Shown here: one piece after another, positions 7,457-14,413 of the stretch
Layout: every line of letters begins with the position of its first letter
Position numbering within the stretch: position 1 is the stretch's first letter
Assembly: GCA_930980675.1 (NCBI GenBank)
Contig: CAKNIU010000021.1
Span: 1 to 17,944 of the forward strand
Length of the DNA stretch: 17,944 nt
Direction of reading: 5' to 3'
Origin: an uncultured Clostridium sp.
Lineage (GTDB): Bacteria; Bacillota_A; Clostridia; TANB77; CAG-508
The notes under the pieces: generated by a model
Seen by the model: only the letters and a program-made list of their open reading frames with translations
Told to the model about the DNA's origin: nothing
Database searches by the model: none
Position numbers and translations under genes: made by a program

Positions 7457-8563
7457 TCATTCTAGAAATAAGCAAACACGAAATCCATAGAAATCAGTAA
7501 TTACATCTGTTGCCGTATTACGAAAACCGGCTGGATAATCATTAAAAGAACTTCCATATCCTCCGCCTCGTGATACAGGCTGGTTCAAAGGACTATAAGC
7601 TTCTGAAGAAAGCTCCCATACATTTCCACCTAAATCATATATATTGCAAATGCTTGTTGTTAATCCTGTTGGAACGAGGATTCCATCACCATCTTCTTTT
7701 TCTTTTTCTTCCCCATCTATATCAATATATTTAAATGATCTATCTTTATAATTTCCCTGTGGAGAACTAAGTGCATAATTTTTTTCGACTTTACTTATAA
7801 ATGTTACTGCTGCATCATATGCATAGCTACTACATAATCTAGTATTTACAGAAGAATATCCCTGCTTTTCTTTCATATCATTTGATAATATTATTGCTTG
7901 TTCTACAGATATATAATTATATGGCACTTGTCCTCTTCTTATTGAAATAGTATTATCACTACTTGAGTTTTCGTCTCTATATGTTCTATTATGAGTGCTT
8001 TCATAATCACCTGCTTCATATCTTCCAATATAATATCCACCATATTTTTGTATGCTTTCACTTTCGATATCAGATAGAGTTTCATGATATGTTGAGTAAA
8101 GTCCTGCTTGTATCCCAAAATCAATTCGTACATAATTATCTATATTAACTGGCACCCATACAAATTCATTTCCTTTTGAATCTATTATTACCAATCCATC
8201 ATCAACTGTATTTTCTCCTTCTACTTGTGATACTGCAAATTCTGCTGGTATTATAACTTTATCTTCATTTTCATCTATATACTCATAACTCTCAAAATGT
8301 GTAGCTGCTTCAGCTTGTGTTAGTTTTCTCAGTTCAACTTCTTCTGCTTCTTCTGTTTTAACCTTTGCCTCTTGTGCTCTAGTTAATATTCCATTATCTC
8401 CAGTCAATGTGGCAATACTCACTCCAGCTAGTATTAGCAAAACTATAATAGTGACTACGAGCGCTATAAGTGTTATACCTTTTACTTGTCTTTTCAACTT
8501 TTTTATTGTAGTTTTGTGCTCTTTTACATTTGTGTTCTTTTGACTTTCTTCTTTAATGTTCAT
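7457..8563 (-). CDS. Prepilin-like N-terminus with C-terminal formylglycine-generating-enzyme (SUMF1) fold domain
   Basis: A probable surface protein. After a basic cytoplasmic head comes KGITLIALVVTIIVLLILAG, a prepilin peptidase site (cut between G and I) with a hydrophobic helix, followed by LTGDNGILTRAQEAK, a stretch common in clostridial pilin-like proteins. Position +5 is Ala, not the usual Glu. The C-terminal half carries FGE-sulfatase landmarks: EFVWVPV, GGYYIGRYEAG, GGNVWELSSEA, SRGGGYG and a terminal GFRVCL. This fold often acts as a C-type-lectin-like ligand scaffold, so I infer a displayed binding protein rather than an enzyme. The frame opens at 8584, but GGGAG lies inside it, 11 nt before the ATG at 8563, which I choose (368 residues). 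A long leader with a terminator-like hairpin precedes it. The intron remnant lies about 80 bp downstream. Confidence 0.88.
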   Translation of the reverse strand: MNIKEESQKNTNVKEHKTTIKKLKRQVKGITLIALVVTIIVLLILAGVSIATLTGDNGILTRAQEAKVKTEEAEEVELRKLTQAEAATHFESYEYIDENEDKVIIPAEFAVSQVEGENTVDDGLVIIDSKGNEFVWVPVNIDNYVRIDFGIQAGLYSTYHETLSDIESESIQKYGGYYIGRYEAGDYESTHNRTYRDENSSSDNTISIRRGQVPYNYISVEQAIILSNDMKEKQGYSSVNTRLCSSYAYDAAVTFISKVEKNYALSSPQGNYKDRSFKYIDIDGEEKEKEDGDGILVPTGLTTSICNIYDLGGNVWELSSEAYSPLNQPVSRGGGYGSSFNDYPAGFRNTATDVITDFYGFRVCLFLE

Positions 8564-8660
8564 TTTTTTAAATTCTCCCTTCATTTGTTTTTTAAAATGT
8601 TAAAATACTATACATAAAAATTTTTATTTTGCAATTGTTTTTAATTGCATTTAATAAATA

Positions 8661-8711
8661 AAAAAACTACGCTAATTAGACATTTTAAATACGTCTAAAA
8701 AGCATAGCTTT
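8661..8711 (-). terminator. Intrinsic terminator inside the pilin-like gene leader
   Basis: A two-part hairpin on the minus strand. The outer stem AAAGCTATGC/GCGTAGTTT (8711-8702 with 8672-8663) has two G-U pairs; the inner stem TAGAC/GTCTA (8697-8693 with 8681-8677) encloses an 11-nt loop. A run of seven T follows. It lies between promoter and gene. Confidence 0.65.
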
Positions 8712-8751
8712 ATCTCTATGTTTGCTTATTTTTATTTGGTTAAATCTTACG

Positions 8752-8772
8752 ATATATATATATATATATATA
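8752..8772. repeat. AT dinucleotide microsatellite
   Basis: Uninterrupted alternating AT for 21 bp, inside the transcribed leader of the pilin-like gene and able to fold on itself. Such tracts change length by slippage, so leader length could vary between strains. Confidence 0.85.
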
Positions 8773-8841
8773 CAGCCTCAAGGCTTTCAGCGATTTTCAT
8801 GTTTGTTTTTACCTTTCTATTTCAATTTTTGTTCTATTATT

Positions 8842-8870
8842 TTTATACATTTAATTTTTGTTTTTGTCAA
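8842..8870 (-). promoter_or_regulatory. Promoter of the pilin-like gene
   Basis: TTGACA (8870-8865), 17 nt, TATAAA (8847-8842) on the minus strand, a near-consensus sigma-A site. The start near 8836 gives a leader of about 270 nt. Confidence 0.75.
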
Positions 8871-8898
8871 TCCCTAATGTTAATTTTTCATTAAAAAT

Positions 8899-8927
8899 TG
8901 TATTTTCGCCATTTTTATTGTATAATA
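8899..8927 (+). promoter_or_regulatory. mutS2 promoter
   Basis: TTGTAT (8899-8904), 17 nt, TATAAT (8922-8927). The start near 8934 leaves a leader of about 24 nt with the ribosome-binding site AAAGGA at 8943-8948. It is arranged back to back with the pilin-like promoter. Confidence 0.7.
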
Positions 8928-8957
8928 CCTAATATACAAGCGAAAGGAACAATTACA

Positions 8958-11189
8958 ATGTTTAATTTAGACAAATTAGAATTTAATAATATACGTGAAA
9001 ATTTAGCAAATTATACTCAAACTAATGAAGGAAAGAATTTAGCATTAAGTTTAGAGCCTTCTTCAAAAACTATGGAAGTCAAGTCTTGGCTTAGCGAAAC
9101 CAATGAATGTTTGCAAATTAGAAATATTAAAGGTGAATTACCTATTTCACAAATAGATGATGTAAGTTATCTTATAAAAAGCTTAAAGAGCTCTCTTTCA
9201 TTATCCTCAAAAGGTTTACTTGAAATGAGCAATATTTTAAGAATTGCAAGAGAACTTACTGAATATATTAAAGATTTAGAAACACCATTACCTACTTTGC
9301 AAGATTATTTTTCTATGCTTTATTCAAATAAAGATATTGAAAATAAAATAAGTTCATGCATTATTTCTGAAGATACCATTGCTGACAATGCTTCTCAAAA
9401 ACTTTATATCATTAGAAATAGTAAAAAAGCTTTAGAAAGTGACATTAAAAATAAACTAAATCAAGTTATGCATCAAAATAGCAAATATATAATGGATCAA
9501 GTTATTACTATTAGAGATGGCAGATATGTTATACCTGTAAAAGATGAATACAAGAGCTTTGTAAAAGGCTTTATTCATGATACATCAAGTAGTGGTTCTA
9601 CCGTTTACATTGAGCCAATGGCTGTTTTTGAGATTAATAATAAAATAAATAATTTAAGTTTAGAAGAAAACAAAGAAATTGAAAGAATTTTAAGTAAGCT
9701 TTCTAGCTTACTTTACCCTATTGTTTATCAAATGGAAAAAGATGTAGAGGTTATTTCTAAGCTTGATTTTATAAACGCAAAAGCCAAACTTGCTATCGAA
9801 ATGGAAGCAAATTTACCTATAATTTCAAATGAAATAAATTTGATTAAAGCAAGACATCCTCTAATTCTAAAAGATAAAGTTGTTCCAATAGATATTTATG
9901 TTGGCAAGGATTTTACTACATTAGTTATTACTGGTCCAAACACTGGTGGAAAAACTGTTAGCTTAAAAACTGTAGGTTTACTTTGCCTTATGGCTCAGTC
10001 TGGCTTATTTATACCTGCTGAAGAAAATTCTACTGTTAAAATATTTGAAAATATATTTGCAGATATCGGTGATGAGCAAAGTATTGAGCAGTCTTTAAGT
10101 ACATTTTCTAGCCATATGACTAATATTGTAAAAATTGTAGAACAAGTAAATGATAAAAGTTTAATTTTGGTTGATGAATTAGGTTCTGGTACTGACCCAA
10201 TAGAAGGTGCAAATTTAGCTTTAGCACTTCTTGAATATTTTCATAACCAAGGGGCTATTACTGTTGCTACAACCCATTATCATGAAATAAAAAATTATTG
10301 TATAACACATGATGGATTTGAAAATGCAAGTTGTGAATTTGATATAGAAAAATTAGAACCTACATACCACTTGCTTATAGGTATTCCCGGCAAAAGCAAT
10401 GCTTTTGCCATAAGTAAACGTTTAGGACTAAAACAATCTATTTTAGATAGAGCAAATAATTTAATGGAAAAACCTGATACAGATGTTGAAACTTTAATGA
10501 AACAAATTTATGATGACAGAATTTCCATAGAAAATTTGAAAAAAGAAGAGGAAAAAAATCTTAATCAAGTAACTCTTTTACGAAAATCTCTAGAAAAGCA
10601 ATTATCAGATAAGCTAGCTCATGAAGAAGAAAAAATAGAAAAAGCTAAAAAAGAAGCTCGAGAAATACTACAAGATGCAAAAGACGAAGCTAATAGAGTA
10701 ATAAGAGAATTAAATGGATTAGGCTCAAAAGATTTGAAAAAAGCAAATGAATTAAGAAATAAATTAAATAGTGATTTAAAAGAAACTGAATCAAATCAAG
10801 GCTTAGATTTAAGTGTTTTGTTAAAATTAAATAATCAAGAAACTAATAAGCCAAGTGGTCAAAATTTAGGAAATGTTAAAAATTCATCTCAATATAATGT
10901 TCATACAAAATCTTCTGTGCATATTTCAAACACTTCTGCATATGACGTATCCCCTGAAATAAATCTTATTGGTGAAAACGTAGATACTGCAGTAATGGCA
11001 CTTGATAAATATTTAGATAACTGCACAATGGCTCACTTAAAACAAGTTAGAGTAATTCACGGTAAAGGCACTGGCAAGCTACGTGAAGGCATACACAATT
11101 ACTTAAAGAAATCTAAATATGTTAGTTCATACAGAATTGCTGGATTTGGTGAAGGCGACTATGGTGTAACAATTGTGGAGTTAAAATAG
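8958..11189 (+). CDS. mutS2: Endonuclease MutS2 / ribosome-collision factor RqcU
   Basis: MutS-family ATPase lacking the mismatch-recognition domain. In Bacillus subtilis it acts on collided ribosomes; older work links it to suppression of recombination. Visible features are a coiled-coil core domain (about 50-290), Walker A GPNTGGKT (326-333) and Walker B LILVDELGSGTDP (402-414). Next come the dimer-interface histidine region ATTHYHEIK and a long charged coiled coil (about 510-620). The C-terminal Smr domain (about 665-743) carries NLIGE and HGKGTGKLR. The frame opens at 8898, but that region is the promoter. The ATG at 8958, 9 nt after AAAGGA, gives 743 residues (B. subtilis has 785) and begins MFNLDKLEF as in homologues. 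Confidence 0.96.
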   Translation: MFNLDKLEFNNIRENLANYTQTNEGKNLALSLEPSSKTMEVKSWLSETNECLQIRNIKGELPISQIDDVSYLIKSLKSSLSLSSKGLLEMSNILRIARELTEYIKDLETPLPTLQDYFSMLYSNKDIENKISSCIISEDTIADNASQKLYIIRNSKKALESDIKNKLNQVMHQNSKYIMDQVITIRDGRYVIPVKDEYKSFVKGFIHDTSSSGSTVYIEPMAVFEINNKINNLSLEENKEIERILSKLSSLLYPIVYQMEKDVEVISKLDFINAKAKLAIEMEANLPIISNEINLIKARHPLILKDKVVPIDIYVGKDFTTLVITGPNTGGKTVSLKTVGLLCLMAQSGLFIPAEENSTVKIFENIFADIGDEQSIEQSLSTFSSHMTNIVKIVEQVNDKSLILVDELGSGTDPIEGANLALALLEYFHNQGAITVATTHYHEIKNYCITHDGFENASCEFDIEKLEPTYHLLIGIPGKSNAFAISKRLGLKQSILDRANNLMEKPDTDVETLMKQIYDDRISIENLKKEEEKNLNQVTLLRKSLEKQLSDKLAHEEEKIEKAKKEAREILQDAKDEANRVIRELNGLGSKDLKKANELRNKLNSDLKETESNQGLDLSVLLKLNNQETNKPSGQNLGNVKNSSQYNVHTKSSVHISNTSAYDVSPEINLIGENVDTAVMALDKYLDNCTMAHLKQVRVIHGKGTGKLREGIHNYLKKSKYVSSYRIAGFGEGDYGVTIVELK

Positions 11190-11381
11190 AGTAGGAACTT
11201 TGGCCCCTACTCTTTACCCTGTTTTAGTATTTAAAAATACAAGGCTAAGGATTTCCTCTTTACATATACCCTATTTTAATACTATTCCTAGTATAAGGCT
11301 AGGGGTCTCCTCTTAATCATACCCTAACTTTTAGGCTTAGGGATTTCCTCTTGTAATATTATAAAATATTACATTAACAGT
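11183..11381 (-). ncRNA. Putative small RNA with three tandem repeat hairpins
   Basis: A consensus minus-strand promoter (11388-11416) fires into about 200 nt without a reading frame, ended by the hairpin at 11189-11212. After an AT-rich 8-bp hairpin (11372-11353) come three units at 11352-11320, 11314-11267 and 11260-11215, period 52-53 bp. Each unit reads AAGAGGA[AG]A, then a stem strand like TCCCTA, GCCT, an inner stem, TAAAA, then TAGGGTA closing the stem. The inner stem is ATACTA/TAGTAT in unit 2, GTATT/AATAC in unit 3 and absent in unit 1: different sequence, pairing kept. Outer stems are CCCTAA/TTAGGG, CCCTA/TAGGG and a weaker CCTT/AGGG. The purine-rich linkers resemble Shine-Dalgarno or protein-binding sites. 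I do not recognise the class. Confidence 0.6.
11189..11212. terminator. Bidirectional terminator between mutS2 and the repeat RNA
   Basis: GAGTAGG (11189-11195) pairs with CCTACTC (11206-11212). On the plus strand it follows the mutS2 stop directly and leads into TTTACCCTGTTTT. On the minus strand the stem extends to 8 bp and leads into ATTTTAA, ending the repeat-hairpin RNA. Confidence 0.6.
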
Positions 11382-11387
11382 ATAATC

Positions 11388-11416
11388 ATTGTACTACCTT
11401 TTTATACCAATGTCAA
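11388..11416 (-). promoter_or_regulatory. Promoter of the tandem-hairpin RNA
   Basis: TTGACA (11416-11411), 17 nt, TACAAT (11393-11388) on the minus strand. It lies just past the stop codon of the gene at 11434-12111 and points away from it into the repeat units, so it has no protein gene to serve before mutS2, which is on the opposite strand. Confidence 0.7.
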
Positions 11417-11433
11417 GATATTTTTTATATTTC

Positions 11434-12111
11434 CTACACTCTTCTCAAGCAATTTCTAAATTGTCTTTGGCAAGCACAAGTTCTGCAAGCAGTTGTATTA
11501 GGGTCACCATTTCTCAAAGTGCCACACCCACAATTCCAATTGTTTCCGCTTCTATTCTGCAAGCCATTATTTGAATTGCAACATGAGCAATTGTCACTAT
11601 CATCATTTTGTGCATTTATACTGTCAGCCAATTCGTCAATACTATTGCTCAAAGCCACAACATTCTCATTAAAACAAGCTAAATTTCTGCTAAAACCATT
11701 ATTTCCATTGCAACAATTTGATCCACTTCTGTTGTTACCACTTCTATCATTTCCATTATTACATAATGAACATCTACCCTCACCTGTTCTTGAATTATTA
11801 CAATTATTGCAACAAGATGAATTATTATCACCGGCTCTTCCGCTTCCGTTATCACCTATAAAGTTTATTTCTATAGACCTATTAGCAATTTTGCAGAAGA
11901 TACTAACAATGTATGCCGTAATCAGCGCTATAATTGCATAAATAAATGCAGCTATTAAGAAACTTACTCCATATACAGTAAATGTAACAATTAAGAAAAT
12001 TGCTAAAACAATTGCTGATACTAAGTATGGGTTACAAAGTATTTTTTGTAGAGCAATTGCAAAAATTATAGTTGCAATAGGAAATATAAATAAAAATAAA
12101 ATTATATCCAT
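11434..12111 (-). CDS. DUF2651-like membrane protein with Cys/Asn-rich C-terminal tail
   Basis: Function unknown. Residues 1-75 hold three hydrophobic helices and resemble the small DUF2651 (YbeF-like) proteins, which are normally about 80 residues. Here a 150-residue hydrophilic tail is added, low in complexity and rich in Asn, Ser, Gly and Cys, with 17 Cys, many in CC or C-x-C pairs. The last part, WNCGCG followed 12 residues later by CRTC, looks like a zinc ribbon. A short helix-forming stretch (FNENVVALSNSIDELADSI) interrupts the low-complexity part. AAGGGGAT lies just before the ATG. It follows truA with a long inverted repeat between them. Many Cys suggest a cytoplasmic metal-binding tail or a disulphide-rich exported one; topology is not decided. 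The family call is moderate. Confidence 0.7.
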   Translation of the reverse strand: MDIILFLFIFPIATIIFAIALQKILCNPYLVSAIVLAIFLIVTFTVYGVSFLIAAFIYAIIALITAYIVSIFCKIANRSIEINFIGDNGSGRAGDNNSSCCNNCNNSRTGEGRCSLCNNGNDRSGNNRSGSNCCNGNNGFSRNLACFNENVVALSNSIDELADSINAQNDDSDNCSCCNSNNGLQNRSGNNWNCGCGTLRNGDPNTTACRTCACQRQFRNCLRRV

Positions 12112-12157
12112 ATTATCCCCTTGTATATTTTATGTCAATCTTACGATTTTTGACACT

Positions 12158-12249
12158 AAAATTCCAATATACATTCTCTCACATTTCACGGCGCTGGTCG
12201 CTGCTTGCTCCAGCTTGTGAAATATCGAGAACATATATTGGAATATTTT
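12158..12249. repeat. Long imperfect inverted repeat (about 90 bp hairpin)
   Basis: Paired blocks from outside in: ATTCCAATATA (12161-12171) with TATATTGGAAT (12234-12244), TTCTC (12174-12178) with GAGAA (12227-12231), ATTTCAC (12183-12189) with GTGAAAT (12217-12223), and GCTGG (12193-12197) with CCAGC (12210-12214). It lies 3' of truA and ends in a short T run on the minus strand, so it could terminate the operon. It is far longer than an ordinary terminator and may be a dispersed palindromic element. Confidence 0.7.
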
Positions 12250-12251
12250 AA

Positions 12252-13007
12252 TTAACTCGTTAAATTGACATCATCATACTCCACATTAACCAAATATAGT
12301 CCCGTAGGTGGCAATGTTTTTCCTGCCCTTAGCCTATCTTTTGCATCCAATATTTCTTTAACATCAAAAGGCTCTATCTTTCCTATACCAACATCTACTA
12401 AAGTTCCCGCAATTATTCTTACCATATTATACAAAAAGCCATTTCCAGTAAGTTCAATGGTTACAATTTCACCATCTCTTGTAACTTTAGCATCATATAT
12501 TGTTCTTACACTACTTTTGCTACTTGTACCACTTGCTTTGAATGATTTGAAATCATGTTCACCTATTAAGTATTTTACTGCTTCATTCATTTTATTTTCG
12601 TCTAATTTTTCTGGAAAATGATATTGCAAATATCTATAAATTGCGGTTCCTTGAACAGAATTATTTATTACATATCTATATGTTTTCTTTTTACAAGTAT
12701 ATCTACTATGAAATTTTTCTGGTACTTCTTCTGCCTGTTTTATTCTAATAGATTTTTTTAGTTTTGAGTTTAATGCATATGGCATTTTTTCTATTGGAAA
12801 ATCTTTTTCTAATCTAAAATTTGCTACTTGGCCAGTAGCATGTACTCCTGCATCAGTTCTACCAGATGCAATTAAGTCTACTTTTTCTCCTGTTACTTCT
12901 TCTATGGCTCTTTCAATCTCTCCTTGTATATTTAGCTTATCTCTTTGTTTTTGCCATCCATTAAAGTCTTTTCCATCGTATTCAATTGTTAATTTTATAT
13001 TTCGCAT
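12252..13007 (-). CDS. truA: tRNA pseudouridine(38-40) synthase TruA
   Basis: Isomerises uridines 38-40 in the anticodon stem-loop of many tRNAs. Family landmarks are IEYDGKDFNGWQKQ near the N-terminus, the catalytic Asp52 in SGRTDAGVHA (48-57), the FHSRY/KKKTYRY segment, HDFKSF, and GNGFLYNMVRIIAGTL near 190-205. Its 251 residues are typical. The start overlaps the end of cdaA by 26 bp, which points to one transcript and translational coupling. No mutation in key residues is visible. An inverted repeat follows its stop. Confidence 0.97.
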   Translation of the reverse strand: MRNIKLTIEYDGKDFNGWQKQRDKLNIQGEIERAIEEVTGEKVDLIASGRTDAGVHATGQVANFRLEKDFPIEKMPYALNSKLKKSIRIKQAEEVPEKFHSRYTCKKKTYRYVINNSVQGTAIYRYLQYHFPEKLDENKMNEAVKYLIGEHDFKSFKASGTSSKSSVRTIYDAKVTRDGEIVTIELTGNGFLYNMVRIIAGTLVDVGIGKIEPFDVKEILDAKDRLRAGKTLPPTGLYLVNVEYDDVNLTS

Positions 13008-13905
13008 TTTGCTTTTCAGCCTTTCTGTCTTCCCATTTTTCTTTCATTTTATCTATTTTACTAACTCTTTGTTCTGAGCCAAATTTAGCTGTAACCAAGT
13101 TTTTAATTAAAATGCGTTTAAGTGCATCCTCTTTGACATCTGCAATTAATGTACCATCTTTTGCTATTGATATTTTTCCTGTCTCCTCTGAAACTACTAC
13201 TGCAATTGCGTCAGATTCTTTAGATATACCTATAGCAGCTCTGTGCCTTGTACCTAGTTCTCTTGCAATGTCTTTATCGTCTGCAAGTGGCAATATACAA
13301 GCTGCTGCAGTTATTTTGTTATTACTTATAACTACTGCTCCATCATGAAGTGGTGTTTTGGGTACAAATATATTTACTAACATTTGTGGAGATATTTCTG
13401 CATCTAATTTTATTCCGGTTTCTACAATATCTTGAATTTTTATATCTCTTTCAAATACTATTAAGGCACCTGTTTTTGATTTAGACATTTCCTCTGCTGC
13501 AATAACTACTTTGTATATGTCTTCTTTTGTTTTGTCTCTTAAGCTTTTGTCCATACCAAACAATCTTGTAAATGTTCTTGAACCGAGTTGTTCTATTGCT
13601 CTACGTAGTTCTGGTTGGAATATAATTAAAAGTGCAATTACTCCATAGCTCATAAATGATGTTAATATAAAATATAGTAATCTTAGTTCAAATAAATTAC
13701 TTAAAATTGTTATAATTACAAGCAAAACTATACCTTTTATTAATTGCCATACCCTCGACTTTTTAGCTACCTTTATGAAGTAAATTAGTAAAAATATAAC
13801 TATTGTTATGTCTAAAACAAAAGTAACAATTTGCCAAGGATGCGAACTTAAATCACTTATATAGTCTGCAAAATCAAAATTTAGATTTGATAAATTTTCA
13901 AACAT
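12982..13905 (-). CDS. cdaA: Diadenylate cyclase CdaA (c-di-AMP synthase)
   Basis: Makes cyclic di-AMP from two ATP at the membrane; the messenger controls potassium and osmolyte balance and wall homeostasis. Three transmembrane helices (about 24-44, 54-72 and 75-98) precede a DAC/DisA_N domain with the catalytic DGA (188-190, in LHDGAVV) and RHR (220-222, in GTRHRAA). The 307 residues exceed the 270 or so usual because of a charged C-terminal tail (about 280-307). A weak AAAGAAG site precedes the ATG. In most Firmicutes cdaA is followed by cdaR (YbbR domains) and glmM. Here truA overlaps its 3' end instead, so any CdaR must be encoded elsewhere. The promoter is probably that at 14337-14365. 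Confidence 0.96.
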   Translation of the reverse strand: MFENLSNLNFDFADYISDLSSHPWQIVTFVLDITIVIFLLIYFIKVAKKSRVWQLIKGIVLLVIITILSNLFELRLLYFILTSFMSYGVIALLIIFQPELRRAIEQLGSRTFTRLFGMDKSLRDKTKEDIYKVVIAAEEMSKSKTGALIVFERDIKIQDIVETGIKLDAEISPQMLVNIFVPKTPLHDGAVVISNNKITAAACILPLADDKDIARELGTRHRAAIGISKESDAIAVVVSEETGKISIAKDGTLIADVKEDALKRILIKNLVTAKFGSEQRVSKIDKMKEKWEDRKAEKQNAKYKINN

Positions 13906-14024
13906 TTTATACTTCTTTTAATATACTCTTTGTTCAGTAACGTTGATTTTATGCTATATAATTTTTGAATATATTAAAACTCCTTTTTTATATTTAGGTT
14001 TTTTCATGGGATTTGCCTATAAAC

Positions 14025-14228
14025 CTAGTTTAAATACCACATTAAGTAAAATATTAGTGTAGCTGATGAAGCTAATAATAAACAAATAACAATTATTAAA
14101 GCTACTAATCTTCCTAAGTTTTTCTTTACATTAAATTTTTTGTGATCTCTTTTTTTTGATTTATTTTGTTCACTTTTTTCTGTTAAAACTTCTTTTTCTT
14201 CTATTTTATTTTTATTTCTTTTTGCCAT
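14025..14228 (-). CDS. Small basic single-pass membrane protein, hypothetical
   Basis: Of 67 residues, the first 40 are very rich in Lys, Glu and Asn (MAKRNKNKIEEKEV), followed by one hydrophobic helix (about 42-64, VALIIVICLLLASSATLIFYL) and a four-residue end. The layout recalls small tail-anchored or SecE-sized proteins, but SecE motifs are not evident and I assign no function. AAGGA lies 7 nt before the ATG and a perfect consensus promoter about 110 bp upstream, so it is likely expressed. It is probably the first gene of the transcript carrying cdaA and truA. Similar TAGGT hairpin sequences flank it on both sides (13993-14025 and 14250-14275). Confidence 0.7.
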   Translation of the reverse strand: MAKRNKNKIEEKEVLTEKSEQNKSKKRDHKKFNVKKNLGRLVALIIVICLLLASSATLIFYLMWYLN

Positions 14229-14336
14229 TTTTTAATCCTTGTATGTTTATTTAGGTTTTTATTGGACCTATAACCGTTTTATATTTAAATTTTTATATAT
14301 TGGTTTGTACTGACTTTTAACCCTATATATAATTAA

Positions 14337-14365
14337 ATTATAATTAAATTGTTCATTATTGTCAA
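14337..14365 (-). promoter_or_regulatory. Promoter of the small-protein/cdaA/truA operon
   Basis: TTGACA (14365-14360), 17 nt, TATAAT (14342-14337) on the minus strand, a perfect consensus. The start is expected near 14330, with a leader of about 100 nt before the 67-residue ORF. The mnmA stop lies about 50 bp upstream. Confidence 0.8.
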
Positions 14366-14413
14366 TAATCGCTCATAATAATCTTTGGAGTTGAGTATGA
14401 TTAGCATCATCGC

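Larger units (their letters stand above)
8655..8836 (-). promoter_or_regulatory. Candidate attenuator/riboswitch leader of the pilin-like gene
   Basis: From the predicted start near 8836 the minus strand holds a 5' hairpin AGCC-TTGA-GGCT (about 8785-8774), an AT repeat and an A-rich linker. Two mutually exclusive pairings follow: CATAG (8720-8716) with CTATG (8707-8703), or CTATGC (8707-8702) with GCGTAG (8672-8667) in a terminator. The gene starts about 90 nt beyond that terminator, so some antitermination seems needed. I did not find the conserved core of either c-di-GMP riboswitch class, although that would be an expected regulator for pilins. Confidence 0.5.

Noticed and set aside
8655..8836. 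Class I or II c-di-GMP riboswitch
   Set aside because: The AAAGCC-loop-GGCT segment is reminiscent of the class I core, but GACGCAAAGC and the receptor sequences are missing.
11215..11352. CRISPR array reading of the three repeats
   Set aside because: Only three units, degenerate and internally structured, with no constant repeat and spacer division and no cas gene.
12110..12138. TTGACA-17-TAATAT promoter before the DUF2651-like gene
   Set aside because: The -10 box overlaps the ATG, so transcription would start inside the gene. The similarity is probably chance in AT-rich DNA.
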